In this document: piece after piece, positions 56,070 through 64,000 of the stretch
Layout: every line of letters starts with the position of its first letter
Numbering within the stretch: position 1 is the first letter of the stretch
Origin: Opitutaceae bacterium
Lineage (GTDB): Bacteria; Verrucomicrobiota; Verrucomicrobiia; Opitutales; Opitutaceae
Assembly: GCA_041395105.1 (NCBI GenBank)
Contig: JAWLBB010000003.1
Location: 62,001-126,000, forward strand
DNA: 64,000 nucleotides
Reading direction: 5' to 3'
The notes under the pieces: generated by a model
Told to the model about the DNA's origin: nothing
What the model saw: only the letters and a program-made list of their open reading frames with translations
Databases searched by the model: none
Position numbers and translations under genes: made by a program

Positions 56070-57241
56070 GATCCTGCCTCCTGCATGCAGGCCGCGTGCA
56101 GCTCGCGCAGAGCGATGCGAACCACCTGCGCATCCTCGTAGTCTCCGGTTGCACGTTGGACGAGCTGCCCTGCCACGTTGGCAATCAGGGGGTCTGATGC
56201 CCGTGTGGTGAGCGCGTCGATCTCCGTCTCGGTAGGCGCAATGCGCGTCTGGTTGGTCAGTTTGAGCCTCAGAAGTCTGGCATCAAGGGATTCGAGAATT
56301 TCATCCAGGCGGGCGGATGCTTCGATGCCTATCGAGCCAGTGAGGGTCAACTTGAGCAAATCCTCGTTGGCCCGCTGCGCAAGAATTGCGGTAAGGCGGT
56401 CCTGAAACTCGCTCAATGAAGAATCATCTGAAAAATCGAAGGAGGCATCATTCCATCGAAGGCTCGCGGTAACCTTCTTGACAACCTGGGGAAGGCCGCC
56501 GCGTTCCACCTGCACCAAAAGGATATTTCCAGGGTCGTGGTCGCCGCCCTTGGCGAACCGGTCCAGTTCCGGGGTTCCTGCAAACCAGGCCTTGGCGTGC
56601 ACTTTTTTTGTGCCATGCCAGTCGCCAAGCGCGAAAAAATCGATCTCGGCGTCCGGCAGTCGTGCGAGATCGATCAGGTTCCCGACTGCGCCGACCTCTT
56701 CATCGTCATCCCATTGACTTGAAAAAGCCTGGGTACTCCCATGTCCGATGACGATACGTGGCTTGCCGGGCGGCAGAGATGCATAGACTTCCGAGTTCCG
56801 CAGCCATTCGGTGGGGTCTGCGGCCACACTGCGGCGCAAGAGCGGACACGGGAGCAGAATCGCTGTGCCGCAATCATGCGGTGTGGTCTCAAGCAAAACC
56901 GTCAGATTGGGAGCCAAAGCCGCTTGCTCGCGCTTGAAGAAATCTTGATTCCACACGCTTCCGGGTCCGCCGTGGTCGTGGTTGCCTGGAATAACGAAAA
57001 CCGGCAGGCCCATCTGCCCGATGGCGCTGCATGCCGCTGATACGGTCGATTTGTCCGCACTGGGGGAGTCAAACAGATCGCCTGCGACCACAACGAACTC
57101 GGCGTTAGCGTCCTTGGCGACGGCATCGATACGCTTGATCGCCTCGGTCCGTGCATGCTGGACCAGTGACCGTTTGTGCTCGTCACGGATTCCGGCAAAA
57201 GGTTTGCCGATCTGCCAATCTGCTGTGTGGAGAAACTTCAT
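56066..57241 (-). CDS. SbcD/Mre11-like metallophosphoesterase nuclease
   Basis: A 391-residue protein. Calcineurin-like motifs in order are HTADWQIGK, VVAGDLFD, VIPGNHDHGG, VIGHGS and FALGDWHG. The first motif has Gln where SbcD usually has His (DWH), as in YhaO-like relatives. The other metal ligands are present. The C-terminal ~110 residues form a capping/partner-binding region. It begins 9 bp after brxC and overlaps the SMC-like gene, so it is translated as part of the BREX transcript. It likely forms a nuclease complex with the neighbouring ATPase. Confidence 0.87.
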   Translation of the reverse strand: MKFLHTADWQIGKPFAGIRDEHKRSLVQHARTEAIKRIDAVAKDANAEFVVVAGDLFDSPSADKSTVSAACSAIGQMGLPVFVIPGNHDHGGPGSVWNQDFFKREQAALAPNLTVLLETTPHDCGTAILLPCPLLRRSVAADPTEWLRNSEVYASLPPGKPRIVIGHGSTQAFSSQWDDDEEVGAVGNLIDLARLPDAEIDFFALGDWHGTKKVHAKAWFAGTPELDRFAKGGDHDPGNILLVQVERGGLPQVVKKVTASLRWNDASFDFSDDSSLSEFQDRLTAILAQRANEDLLKLTLTGSIGIEASARLDEILESLDARLLRLKLTNQTRIAPTETEIDALTTRASDPLIANVAGQLVQRATGDYEDAQVVRIALRELHAACMQEAGS

Positions 57242-57250
57242 TGAGGGTGA

Positions 57251-60200
57251 CTACTCCAGGACGATCCTCACCTTGCCGACATCCTTGCCCTTTGAAAGTT
57301 GAGACAGGAATTCCTCGAACCGCTTCTTGAGCTCATCCGGTGTTGCCGGTGAGCCACCTGTCAGAAGTGCCTCCTGAAGCGCAACCATCTTGACGGGGAT
57401 CTTGATCAGGCCGGAGAGAACCTCCTTCAGGGCGCCGATGAACGCTGTGGACAACTCATCGGGCAATTCGCCGGCGGCAATGAAGTCCTCGACCAGTTTC
57501 CGAGACTTTGGCTTCAGCAGCGCGAGGTTCTGCTGCGTCACTGGGTCGGCCAGGTTCTCGAGAAGGGCCTTGCTCCAGTTTTCGACGAGGGTGTCAAGCT
57601 CGTCATCCATCTGCGCTAGAACCTTGCCGGCTGCGATGGTCTTGGGTTCGTTGATGGGCCGATAGCCGCAATGCTCGCAAACGGGACTGGATTGCAGTTC
57701 ATCCTTGGTCAACGCGAAGCAGCTGCGGAGTGTGGTGGCTAACCGATTCTGAAAGCCGGTTACCTGTCCGGCCGGCATGAGATCAATGGTCGCCAGTTTC
57801 TGGAGCTTGGCGAGTCGCTCATCCTTCAACAGCGCAGCTTTCTTCTTGTCGTCGTTGACCCCCAGGCGGGCGGCTCGGTGGAGGTCCAGGTAGATCTGGA
57901 CGTAGTCGCTTTGGAGCGCCTTCATAGCTTGGGTCGACTTCTGGCGGAAGCCGGAAGCGGTTCGCTTCTTTCTATCGGAGATGTCCTGAAGGAGTTTCGT
58001 GCGAGTATCCCTCATGCGCGTGACCCAGTCATGCTCCTCAGCGAGTGTCATTTCCGCCTGCGAAAGATGGGTGGCAACTCCTGCCAGTTCACCAACCAGT
58101 TCCTGAATCGATCCCAGCTCGGTCAGGGCAGCGAGTCCTTTGCTTTGCTCCTTCACCTCGTCCGCGCCGTAGCGGAAGTTCTTGAGCTTGCCGGGGGTGG
58201 TATAGACTTGAAGCGACTCAAGAAAGGTCTTGGTGGAATCAAGCAGGCCGCGGTAGTGGTCGCGCTCTGCTTCAGACAAGATGTTCTTGTTCCAGAAAGG
58301 GAAACCCGTCTGGATCTGTTGGTCCGCCAGGACCAGTTTCTCGACACGCTGCTGGACAACCTTCTGCAGTTCCTGGACCGGCTCATCCTTTCCTTGCGTG
58401 ATGAGCTTAGCCATGCCTGGAGCGAGGTCCAGCAACTCGAACAAGGCCTTCAGGGCCGGCAAATTCCAGTCTTTCGGTCGTTCGACATGTTTGAAGTTGA
58501 TGAGATCGTCCATTGCGGTCGATGCCATCAGTTCCAATCCGCCGGCATCAAACTTGCCGCCAGGGATCGCCAGCACGGAATGACCCGAGTAGATCAAAGC
58601 GGCGAGAAGCACGACACACCATTCAGGTTCCAACCGGTACGCATCGCCTGCCATGTACTCCACACCATAGATTTCCTGAATGATTTCCTTGCGGTTCATC
58701 ACCTGCCCGTGCCCCTTCTTGGCCAACAGGTCGATGATGAACCTGGCATACCGGCTATCCTCAGGATTGAGCTTGTCGCCATCGAGCAGCTCAAGGGCAT
58801 CCAACACAGCGCTGCCCTGCTTGGTTTTGCTGATGCCGGCGATCCATCGGAGGGCATCTTGGGCAGCTTGTTCGCGATTATCCTGCGTGATGAGCACGTT
58901 AAAGAAGGGATACTCCTTGGCCTGCTCCTCGAAGTGTGGGCCCAGGCAGTTGGAAGCGACGGCATTTACGAGGTCGCGCACATTGGCTCCGCCGGGCAGT
59001 TTGCCGCCCTTCAGCCAGTTCACCATCTTCTTGCGATGGCCGGCATGGCTGATTTCATAGGCCGAAGTCATGTGTTCCTGGAGCCATTTCACCAAGTCCC
59101 GTAAGTATCCGTCCGCCTTGGAGACGTAGGTCGATTTCGCGTGGCCGGTTGTCTTGCCTGCCAGGTCTGTGGAAGCAGCGAAGAATAGAAGCGCGCGGTT
59201 GAATTCCTCGTCTTTACCTTCCAAATGGATAAACAGCTCGTCATCTTTGCGTTCGTCCTTGAAGGCCGGTGGATCGAAGGGCTGGATGAAGTAAACGTAG
59301 AAATCGCGGGGCGGAACAGCGGTGGACCGTTCGTTTGGTGCCCCAAAGAACAAGTACCCTTTTCTGGATGCCTTGTGCTCAGTCCATTCGACCTCATGTT
59401 CCCAGATTCGGTATCCGGTTACATACGTCTGATCGGCGCACTCCATGACCTGCTTCAGCGCCTCGTAGTAGTAGATGTCGAGCTGGTTCTCATCCAGGCT
59501 GTCGGCCCGCTTTTCGATCAAGGCGTCGTAATCATCGATCTTCTTCAGGTCGAGGTAGTACTGGCTGTTCTCAGGATTGCTCGAAATGAATTGACCACTG
59601 ACGGTCTTGTGCACTTCGCGCAGGACCGTGACGACCTGTGACAGCAGATCATCGGCGGGTTCGCCGCCGAGTCCTTCGATGCCGGGTTGGTAGAGACAGA
59701 GTTGGTCCCGAAGTTCTGTCGGACTGGTTCCGATCTTGTTGTAAATATCGCCGGTCGTAAGGCGGTGCACCGAAAGAGCATGGATGATGCGAAGCGCCAT
59801 CTCTTTATATGCCGGCCGGGAGAAGGACTGCTGGACTTTGCCTTCCAGCACCTTGCTGCAGTCGATGACGGACTTGATCTCCGGTACGGACCTGAAGGAC
59901 GGGTTCTCACGCAAGGACTCCCAGTATCGGTCATAGGCAATGAGCCCAGGACGGTCCGCCGGAACGGTGTCACCCAAGGTTCTCTTCATGGCGCCAGACA
60001 GGGACCGCAAGACTTCGCGTTTCTCGGCGAAGGTGATCTTCTCGAAGGTGTCCGTGTAGTCCGGGTGCACAGGGAACATCGCCACGAATTCATCCATGCG
60101 CTCGTTCATACCACTGTAGAATTTCGCGAATGGCGTGAGGTACTCCTCAACCTGGGCCCGCTGGGCCTGTGTCTTCTTCAGGAGCCTTTGGGTTACCACG

Positions 60201-60991
60201 TACCGAATGTCCTTGCTGGCGATGTGGACCTGCTCAAACCGGGCTTTCACCCGGCGAACCTCCGAGGCGACAAACGCGAAACGCGGGCTCTAAAAGATGG
60301 CTTCCTGGACGCCTGCCATGAATCGGAACTTGAGGTCCTTGCAGACCTCGCCCACCTCCCTGAGGAAGCCCAGGTCCGCGATCAATGCCTGCTCCTTCTT
60401 CGTCCGGAGGTAGTCGAGCAGCTCGTCGACGACGATAAGAAGTCCTTGATTGGGGTATTTCTCGTGAAAGGCGGACATCATGGCCTCAAAGCCGGGCTTG
60501 TTGCTGTGCGCCTTGTCTGTTGACGGGAACTTGAAATCGATACCCTCGCTACTGAGAAGTTCCTCCAGTTGGCTGACAAGGATGTCGCGCAACGACATTG
60601 TGGTGTGCCCGATCTCCGTCCTGACGACCTTGAACCGGCCGGAGATCCGGTCTACGCCAACGTAACCCTTTGCTTCGCCCTTCTTGTCCACCTTGAGAGC
60701 GTTCGGATCGATCAGGGCACCCTCCAGTTCACCATGTTCGGCCAGCCCGGATATTACCGACATCAAATGGCTCTTACCCGTTCCGTAGTTGCCGACTACC
60801 AGCAGCCCGCGGTTGTCCGCAGGTTGGTCGAACTGAAGATGTGGGAAAACCACCCCGATCAGGCGCTCAGCCATCTCTTCAGAGATCACGTAGGTGGAAA
60901 CCAGCTGCTTGGCCTCGTCCAACTTGTTGGCATCTCTTAGTTGGATGACATCTTCGATTGGATCAAACTGAATTAGGTCAGCGTACTTCAT
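57251..60991 (-). pseudogene. brxC: BREX ATPase BrxC/PglY with in-frame TAG at codon 234
   Basis: The start at 60991 overlaps brxF by 4 bp. The first 233 codons include Walker A GNYGTGKS (67-74) and LLIVVDELLDYL (Walker B). They end with RFMAGVQEAIF, then TAG (60290-60292). The same frame continues without further fault for 1,012 codons (SPRFAFVASEVRRVKARFEQV onward) to 57251, giving 1,246 codons, the usual BrxC/DUF6079 length. The C-terminal half contains a zinc-binding-like CEHCGY. The amber sits where Asp is expected (EAIFDSPRF). Translation could restart at a GTG at 60250, but this would separate the ATPase from the rest. A real nonsense mutation, suppression or a base error are all possible. 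Confidence 0.85.
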
Positions 60992-61470
60992 GCTTCTTTT
61001 CCTTCCGTGGTGACATACACAAAATCGACTTCAGAAATTGGGTAGTGTTGGTACTCTGGATGATCGGGTTCGGCGTAGTCCAAACTGTTCTTGTCGATGT
61101 GGCCGTTCCAAGTTGCCACGATCGTCTTGGTGCGTGACAGCTCCTTAAGGACCCGCAACGGGTCGAGCTGAAGGGTCCGATCGAAAAGGATCTCGTTGTT
61201 GTCCAAAACGACTGTATCGTCCCCGGCGTCCTTAATCAGGTCTCGCAGCACTGTGAGAGCTTGGAGGGATCGCTGACGTCCGGTCAGGTTCAACATCTGC
61301 TTGGAGAGCTCAAGATTCACATTCAGACAGGGGCAGGGATGACTGATAGCGACCCGCCTAACAGCCCCGGTCTTGCCAGAGCCGGATGGCCCAACCACTA
61401 AAACGAGCCGATGATAGAGCGAGGTTGCGTCATTTATCGCATCCGCTACCGTCTGGTCAATTCGGTGCAT
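60988..61470 (-). CDS. brxF: BREX-3 P-loop protein BrxF
   Basis: A 160-residue protein with the Walker A motif GPSGSGKT (27-34) close to the N-terminus and VVLDNNEILFD as a probable Walker B. Small size, P-loop and position as first gene before brxC are characteristic of type 3 BREX. The ATG at 61470 begins the whole leftward operon (brxF to at least brxA, ~19 kb), so the promoter should lie in 61471-61600. Confidence 0.9.
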   Translation of the reverse strand: MHRIDQTVADAINDATSLYHRLVLVVGPSGSGKTGAVRRVAISHPCPCLNVNLELSKQMLNLTGRQRSLQALTVLRDLIKDAGDDTVVLDNNEILFDRTLQLDPLRVLKELSRTKTIVATWNGHIDKNSLDYAEPDHPEYQHYPISEVDFVYVTTEGKEA

Positions 61471-61850
61471 CTATGGAGATTCCTCTTGATTCAGCAGTTC
61501 GCTAAGGCTTGGAGGTTCTAGCAGATCGTTCCTAACGTGGACCGAAAACGGGGGGCTTCTGGGTGCGTTCGCGCCACGGGTATGCCCAAGTTCGTTTCTT
61601 GTCAGGAAACAGTCCATTGGTTCGCCGGATCTGCGTTTTCCCATGTCAGTGCTGTTTTCATCGAATCAACTGGAATCAGATTGATAATGAATCGGTTACG
61701 GGCAATGAAAATACACAGTCCGCCAATCCACGGACGGACCATGCCAATTGCGGCACAATGGCCAGTGATCCTAGCAGAATGTGCCAAGAGAAATGACCGA
61801 CTAGATACTGGAATCCTTGGGGGCAGGCTGGGGCCCCTTTGGCTCCTTAC
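61471..61850. other. Intergenic region expected to hold the BREX promoter
   Basis: No supported gene. A palindrome-like GGGGCAGGCTGGGGCCCC lies at ~61821-61838, close to the stop of the VWA gene, and could end that transcript. I could not identify clear -10/-35 boxes or operators. Confidence 0.4.
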
Positions 61851-63209
61851 CTAGACTGTATTCTCTGGATCGGCCGGCTCCGGTGATATCGGCTTTGGGC
61901 GTCTCTTGAATTCCGGCATCGACTCGTCCGCCGACCAGTGCGAACTGCGGCGCAGGTTCTGGTAGGAGCTGCTGGAATAGAGCATGGACTTTCGCGAACT
62001 CCGGTATGTGCCGTCTTCTTTGATCTGCGCGAGGGTTCGGCTCAGGAGGGCGAGGGCGTCTTTGACCTGGTCCGGGTGACCGTAGGCTTCGATCCGCTGG
62101 ATTCCGTCCGTGAGAACCTGGCGGGCTTGCTCCACTTCACCGCGGTCCCGCAGGGCCATGGCTTGTTCCACGATTCGGGCGGCTTGGGGTGGGGTGATCC
62201 AGGACAGGGCGGATTCATTGACCTTCACGTCGGCGGGGCTCTGGGTCGGGCAGATTCGGACCGTATGGGTCTCGGTGACCGATGCGATCCCGCTTTCCTC
62301 CACCCGGTCGTAGAGCATCTCGGCCTCGACCAATCCTTCTCCTTCGAGGCTGGCTGCCGGTCGGCCGGGTGCGATCTCAGGGATGGCAAGGACGTCGAGT
62401 TGAAAGACGGCGGCCATCTTCTCGTCAGCCACGAGGTCGCCCAATGCATATTCCTGTCGGCCATCGGGCAGGGCCAAGCCCTCCCGTCCGCCGAGAAAAC
62501 GAATACCTTCAACGAAATCCAGGGACTTCAGTCGCACCCTCAGGTTCATGACAACCGTCTTCTGGAGGCCATCGAGTTCTGCCTCGAAGATGGCCGGCAG
62601 CTTCTCCGGCGAATTCGCATCGTAGAACTCGCCGTTGGTGACTCGAGCCAACCTGGCCAGGAGATCCTCCACGTAGGAGGGTCCAAATCCGAGGCAGCTT
62701 GTCCGTATCCGTTCCATTTCTAGTCCCTGTCCGACGATGCCGGCTACCTGGTCGGGGTCAGTAATCCCAACGTTCAGTTGGCCATCAGATAAAAGGAGCA
62801 GGCGTCGCATGGTGCCGGTGGGTGCCTTTCTGAGCTCATCGCGCCCGAGCATCCAGCCTCCAGTCAGGTTGGTGCTGCCACCAGACTGAACTGTGTCAAT
62901 CCTCTCCATGGCCGCTGCTTTGTCCGGGATCTCGGAAAGGGGAATGACCGTTCGGGCGGAATCGTCGAAGGTCACGAGGGCAAAGAGATCGCCCGTCCGC
63001 AGATTCTTCACCGCGTTCTTCGCCGCTGACTTTGCGGCTTCAAGCGGTGGTCCGCTCATCGAGCCGCTGCGATCAATCACGATGGTGAAAGCGGCGGGTT
63101 GCGGACGGGTCAGAGTGGATTCGGGCGTTTCAAATAGAAGCGCGAAATGGACAGGTTGTGCCTGATTTGCGAGGATGGCGTGGTAGTCGAGTGTGATCGT
63201 TGTTTTCAT
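61851..63209 (-). CDS. VWA-domain protein with MIDAS motif
   Basis: A 452-residue protein. A short beta region (HFALLFETPES) precedes the VWA domain (~38-215) with the MIDAS DRSGSMS, the conserved GGSTNLTGG (Thr) and LLLLSDG (Asp). After this comes a beta-rich region and a helical C-terminal part (PPQAARIVEQAMALRDRGEVEQA), then a Ser/Arg-rich tail. The overall plan resembles bacterial VWA proteins of the YfbK type but without an export signal. It overlaps the small upstream gene by 4 bp. Metal-dependent protein binding is inferred. Confidence 0.82.
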   Translation of the reverse strand: MKTTITLDYHAILANQAQPVHFALLFETPESTLTRPQPAAFTIVIDRSGSMSGPPLEAAKSAAKNAVKNLRTGDLFALVTFDDSARTVIPLSEIPDKAAAMERIDTVQSGGSTNLTGGWMLGRDELRKAPTGTMRRLLLLSDGQLNVGITDPDQVAGIVGQGLEMERIRTSCLGFGPSYVEDLLARLARVTNGEFYDANSPEKLPAIFEAELDGLQKTVVMNLRVRLKSLDFVEGIRFLGGREGLALPDGRQEYALGDLVADEKMAAVFQLDVLAIPEIAPGRPAASLEGEGLVEAEMLYDRVEESGIASVTETHTVRICPTQSPADVKVNESALSWITPPQAARIVEQAMALRDRGEVEQARQVLTDGIQRIEAYGHPDQVKDALALLSRTLAQIKEDGTYRSSRKSMLYSSSSYQNLRRSSHWSADESMPEFKRRPKPISPEPADPENTV

Positions 63210-63439
63210 GGTGGATCTGCGGTGAGATCGCTTTCGGCGTCCAACTTAAAGTGCGGCCCTGCGCCACAAGGCGTAGGATCAGATGTCGACTCCAGTTCCC
63301 GAAGGAGTCTCCAGAAGCGACCGAAGGCTTCTTCGGCACTGGTATCGGATTCGGGGATGGCCTTGATCTCGTCCCAGAATGCGGTTTCGCGTTCTGGTGT
63401 CAGTTTTTCGAGTGGGTCTAGTATCGGGTCCATAGCCAT
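63206..63439 (-). CDS. Small acidic partner protein of the VWA operon
   Basis: 77 residues from the ATG at 63439 (a second ATG at 63433). It is acidic and helical (ERETAFWDEIKAIPESDTSAEEAF then FWRLLRELE). Its stop overlaps the VWA start (ATGA) and it begins 5 bp after the preceding gene's stop. Tight spacing on both sides is the evidence for a real gene. Function unknown. Confidence 0.6.
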   Translation of the reverse strand: MAMDPILDPLEKLTPERETAFWDEIKAIPESDTSAEEAFGRFWRLLRELESTSDPTPCGAGPHFKLDAESDLTADPP

Positions 63440-63444
63440 TCGGA

Positions 63445-64000
63445 TCAGAACTTGCCTTCCTGGACTGGACGTTTTCCGGCCGGACCAAGATGGGTGACGG
63501 GAAGCTCGTCCAGAGCTAGAGTCGTCTGGTCCTCATCGGATCGGTGCTTCTTGAACGACACCAAGCCCTTGAGCTTCGAGAGGGATTCCGTGGCCTTAAC
63601 ACCGGCGCGCTTGTCATCGTAGTAGTCGAACCATGGGAGACCGGCCTGAGCGTAGTCGCGGGCCCTTATCGGCTTGTGAGGAGGTTTCTCGCCGGTGATG
63701 CTTTTCCACTGAGTCGAGTTCAGCAGATGGACAAATGTCCGGCTTCGTTGGCTGGTGTCCCAGTCCTCCAGTTGGAATCGATCGCGGTAGATATGTTGAC
63801 GCATCCGGCCTCCAGGTGCTAAGCCCATCTTTCTTTCGCCGGGTGAGCAATTAACCATCATGCGGTTTAGGGCCGACCGGGCATAAACGATGTCTTCGTG
63901 CCGAGGCCGTTTTGGGAAACGTCGTTCAAAGACTTTCCGCTTCATTGGATAAACCTGGATTTGGAGTCCGCCGTGTTCCGCTTTGCCAGTGATCTGCTCC
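63445..64000 (-). CDS. Conserved hypothetical protein, 5' end beyond window
   Basis: The frame stays open upstream to the window edge, where it reads QITGKAEHGGLQIQVYPM before MKRKVFERRF, so 184 C-terminal residues are visible and the start is missing. Distinctive segments are GLAPGGRMRQHIYRD, RTFVHLLNSTQWKSITGE and GLPWFDYYDD. I recognise these as belonging to a widespread bacterial family without assigned function. It is the upstream neighbour of the small protein and the VWA gene, forming a three-gene unit. Confidence 0.65.
   Translation of the reverse strand, partial: EQITGKAEHGGLQIQVYPMKRKVFERRFPKRPRHEDIVYARSALNRMMVNCSPGERKMGLAPGGRMRQHIYRDRFQLEDWDTSQRSRTFVHLLNSTQWKSITGEKPPHKPIRARDYAQAGLPWFDYYDDKRAGVKATESLSKLKGLVSFKKHRSDEDQTTLALDELPVTHLGPAGKRPVQEGKF

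Noticed and set aside
57878..59104. A 408-codon plus-strand frame opposite brxC
   Set aside because: brxC is open on the other strand with family features; this frame has none.
61821..61838. GC palindrome as operator for the BREX operon
   Set aside because: It lies over 350 bp from the brxF start and next to the VWA stop, so a terminator role is likelier and even that is weak.
1..64000. CRISPR array, rRNA operon or replication origin
   Set aside because: No regularly spaced identical repeats, no rRNA-like conserved blocks and no DnaA-box cluster were seen on either strand.

Overview
The window reads like a chromosomal segment of a heterotrophic PVC-superphylum bacterium, most likely Verrucomicrobiota. 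That is an inference from gene content, since there is no rRNA or other phylogenetic marker. The supporting content is a large secreted GH10-like protein with a calcium-binding tail, a formylglycine sulfatase, a GH92 alpha-mannosidase, a PduT/PduS-like microcompartment pair, a LigM-type demethylase and many short interspersed repeats.

Region 1 (1-29 kb) is a metabolic region of mostly GC-rich genes separated by repeat-filled gaps. It begins with the 5' part of a TIM-barrel hydrolase-like gene on the minus strand. It continues with a GH10-fold protein lacking both catalytic glutamates, a graveyard of gene fragments and repeats (5.35-6.72 kb), a trypsin-like protease, a PhoD phosphatase and a phytanoyl-CoA dioxygenase-type gene with an in-frame amber codon. 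A minus-strand set follows: a frameshifted lipoprotein alpha/beta hydrolase, a DUF2214 membrane protein and a CoA-binding protein. Next is a plus-strand one-carbon cassette (LigM-type demethylase, methylenetetrahydrofolate reductase, URO-D-type methyltransferase), which suggests use of methyl groups from methoxylated aromatics. Then come the sulfatase, a secreted protein, the PduT/PduS pair, the GH92 enzyme and a Na+/Ca2+ exchanger.

Region 2 (29.3-30.9 kb) looks like an island boundary. Two imperfect copies of a ~280 bp segment each carry the 5' half of a tRNA-Lys(UUU) broken in the anticodon loop. They flank a BrnT/BrnA toxin-antitoxin pair whose toxin gene has an in-frame TGA.

Region 3 (30.9-64 kb) is a defence island read almost entirely leftward. 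It holds an HTH/coiled-coil protein, an HNH nuclease, two PD-(D/E)xK-type proteins, an overlapping membrane-Mrr/Sel1-repeat/PIN operon, a helicase fragment, GIY-YIG and DnaQ-like nucleases, and YbjN-like and TerB-like proteins. Its core is a type 3 BREX locus (brxF, brxC, pglX, brxHII, pglZ, brxA). Inside the operon sit an SbcD/SbcC-like pair and an OLD-family TOPRIM nuclease. A separate operon upstream encodes a VWA-domain protein and two small partners.

Several genes are broken as read. There are in-frame stops in phyH, brnT and brxC, and single-base indels in the hydrolase, brxHII, the OLD gene and pglX. The indels concentrate at 47.7-51.2 kb, so sequence error and real decay must be separated before functional conclusions are drawn.
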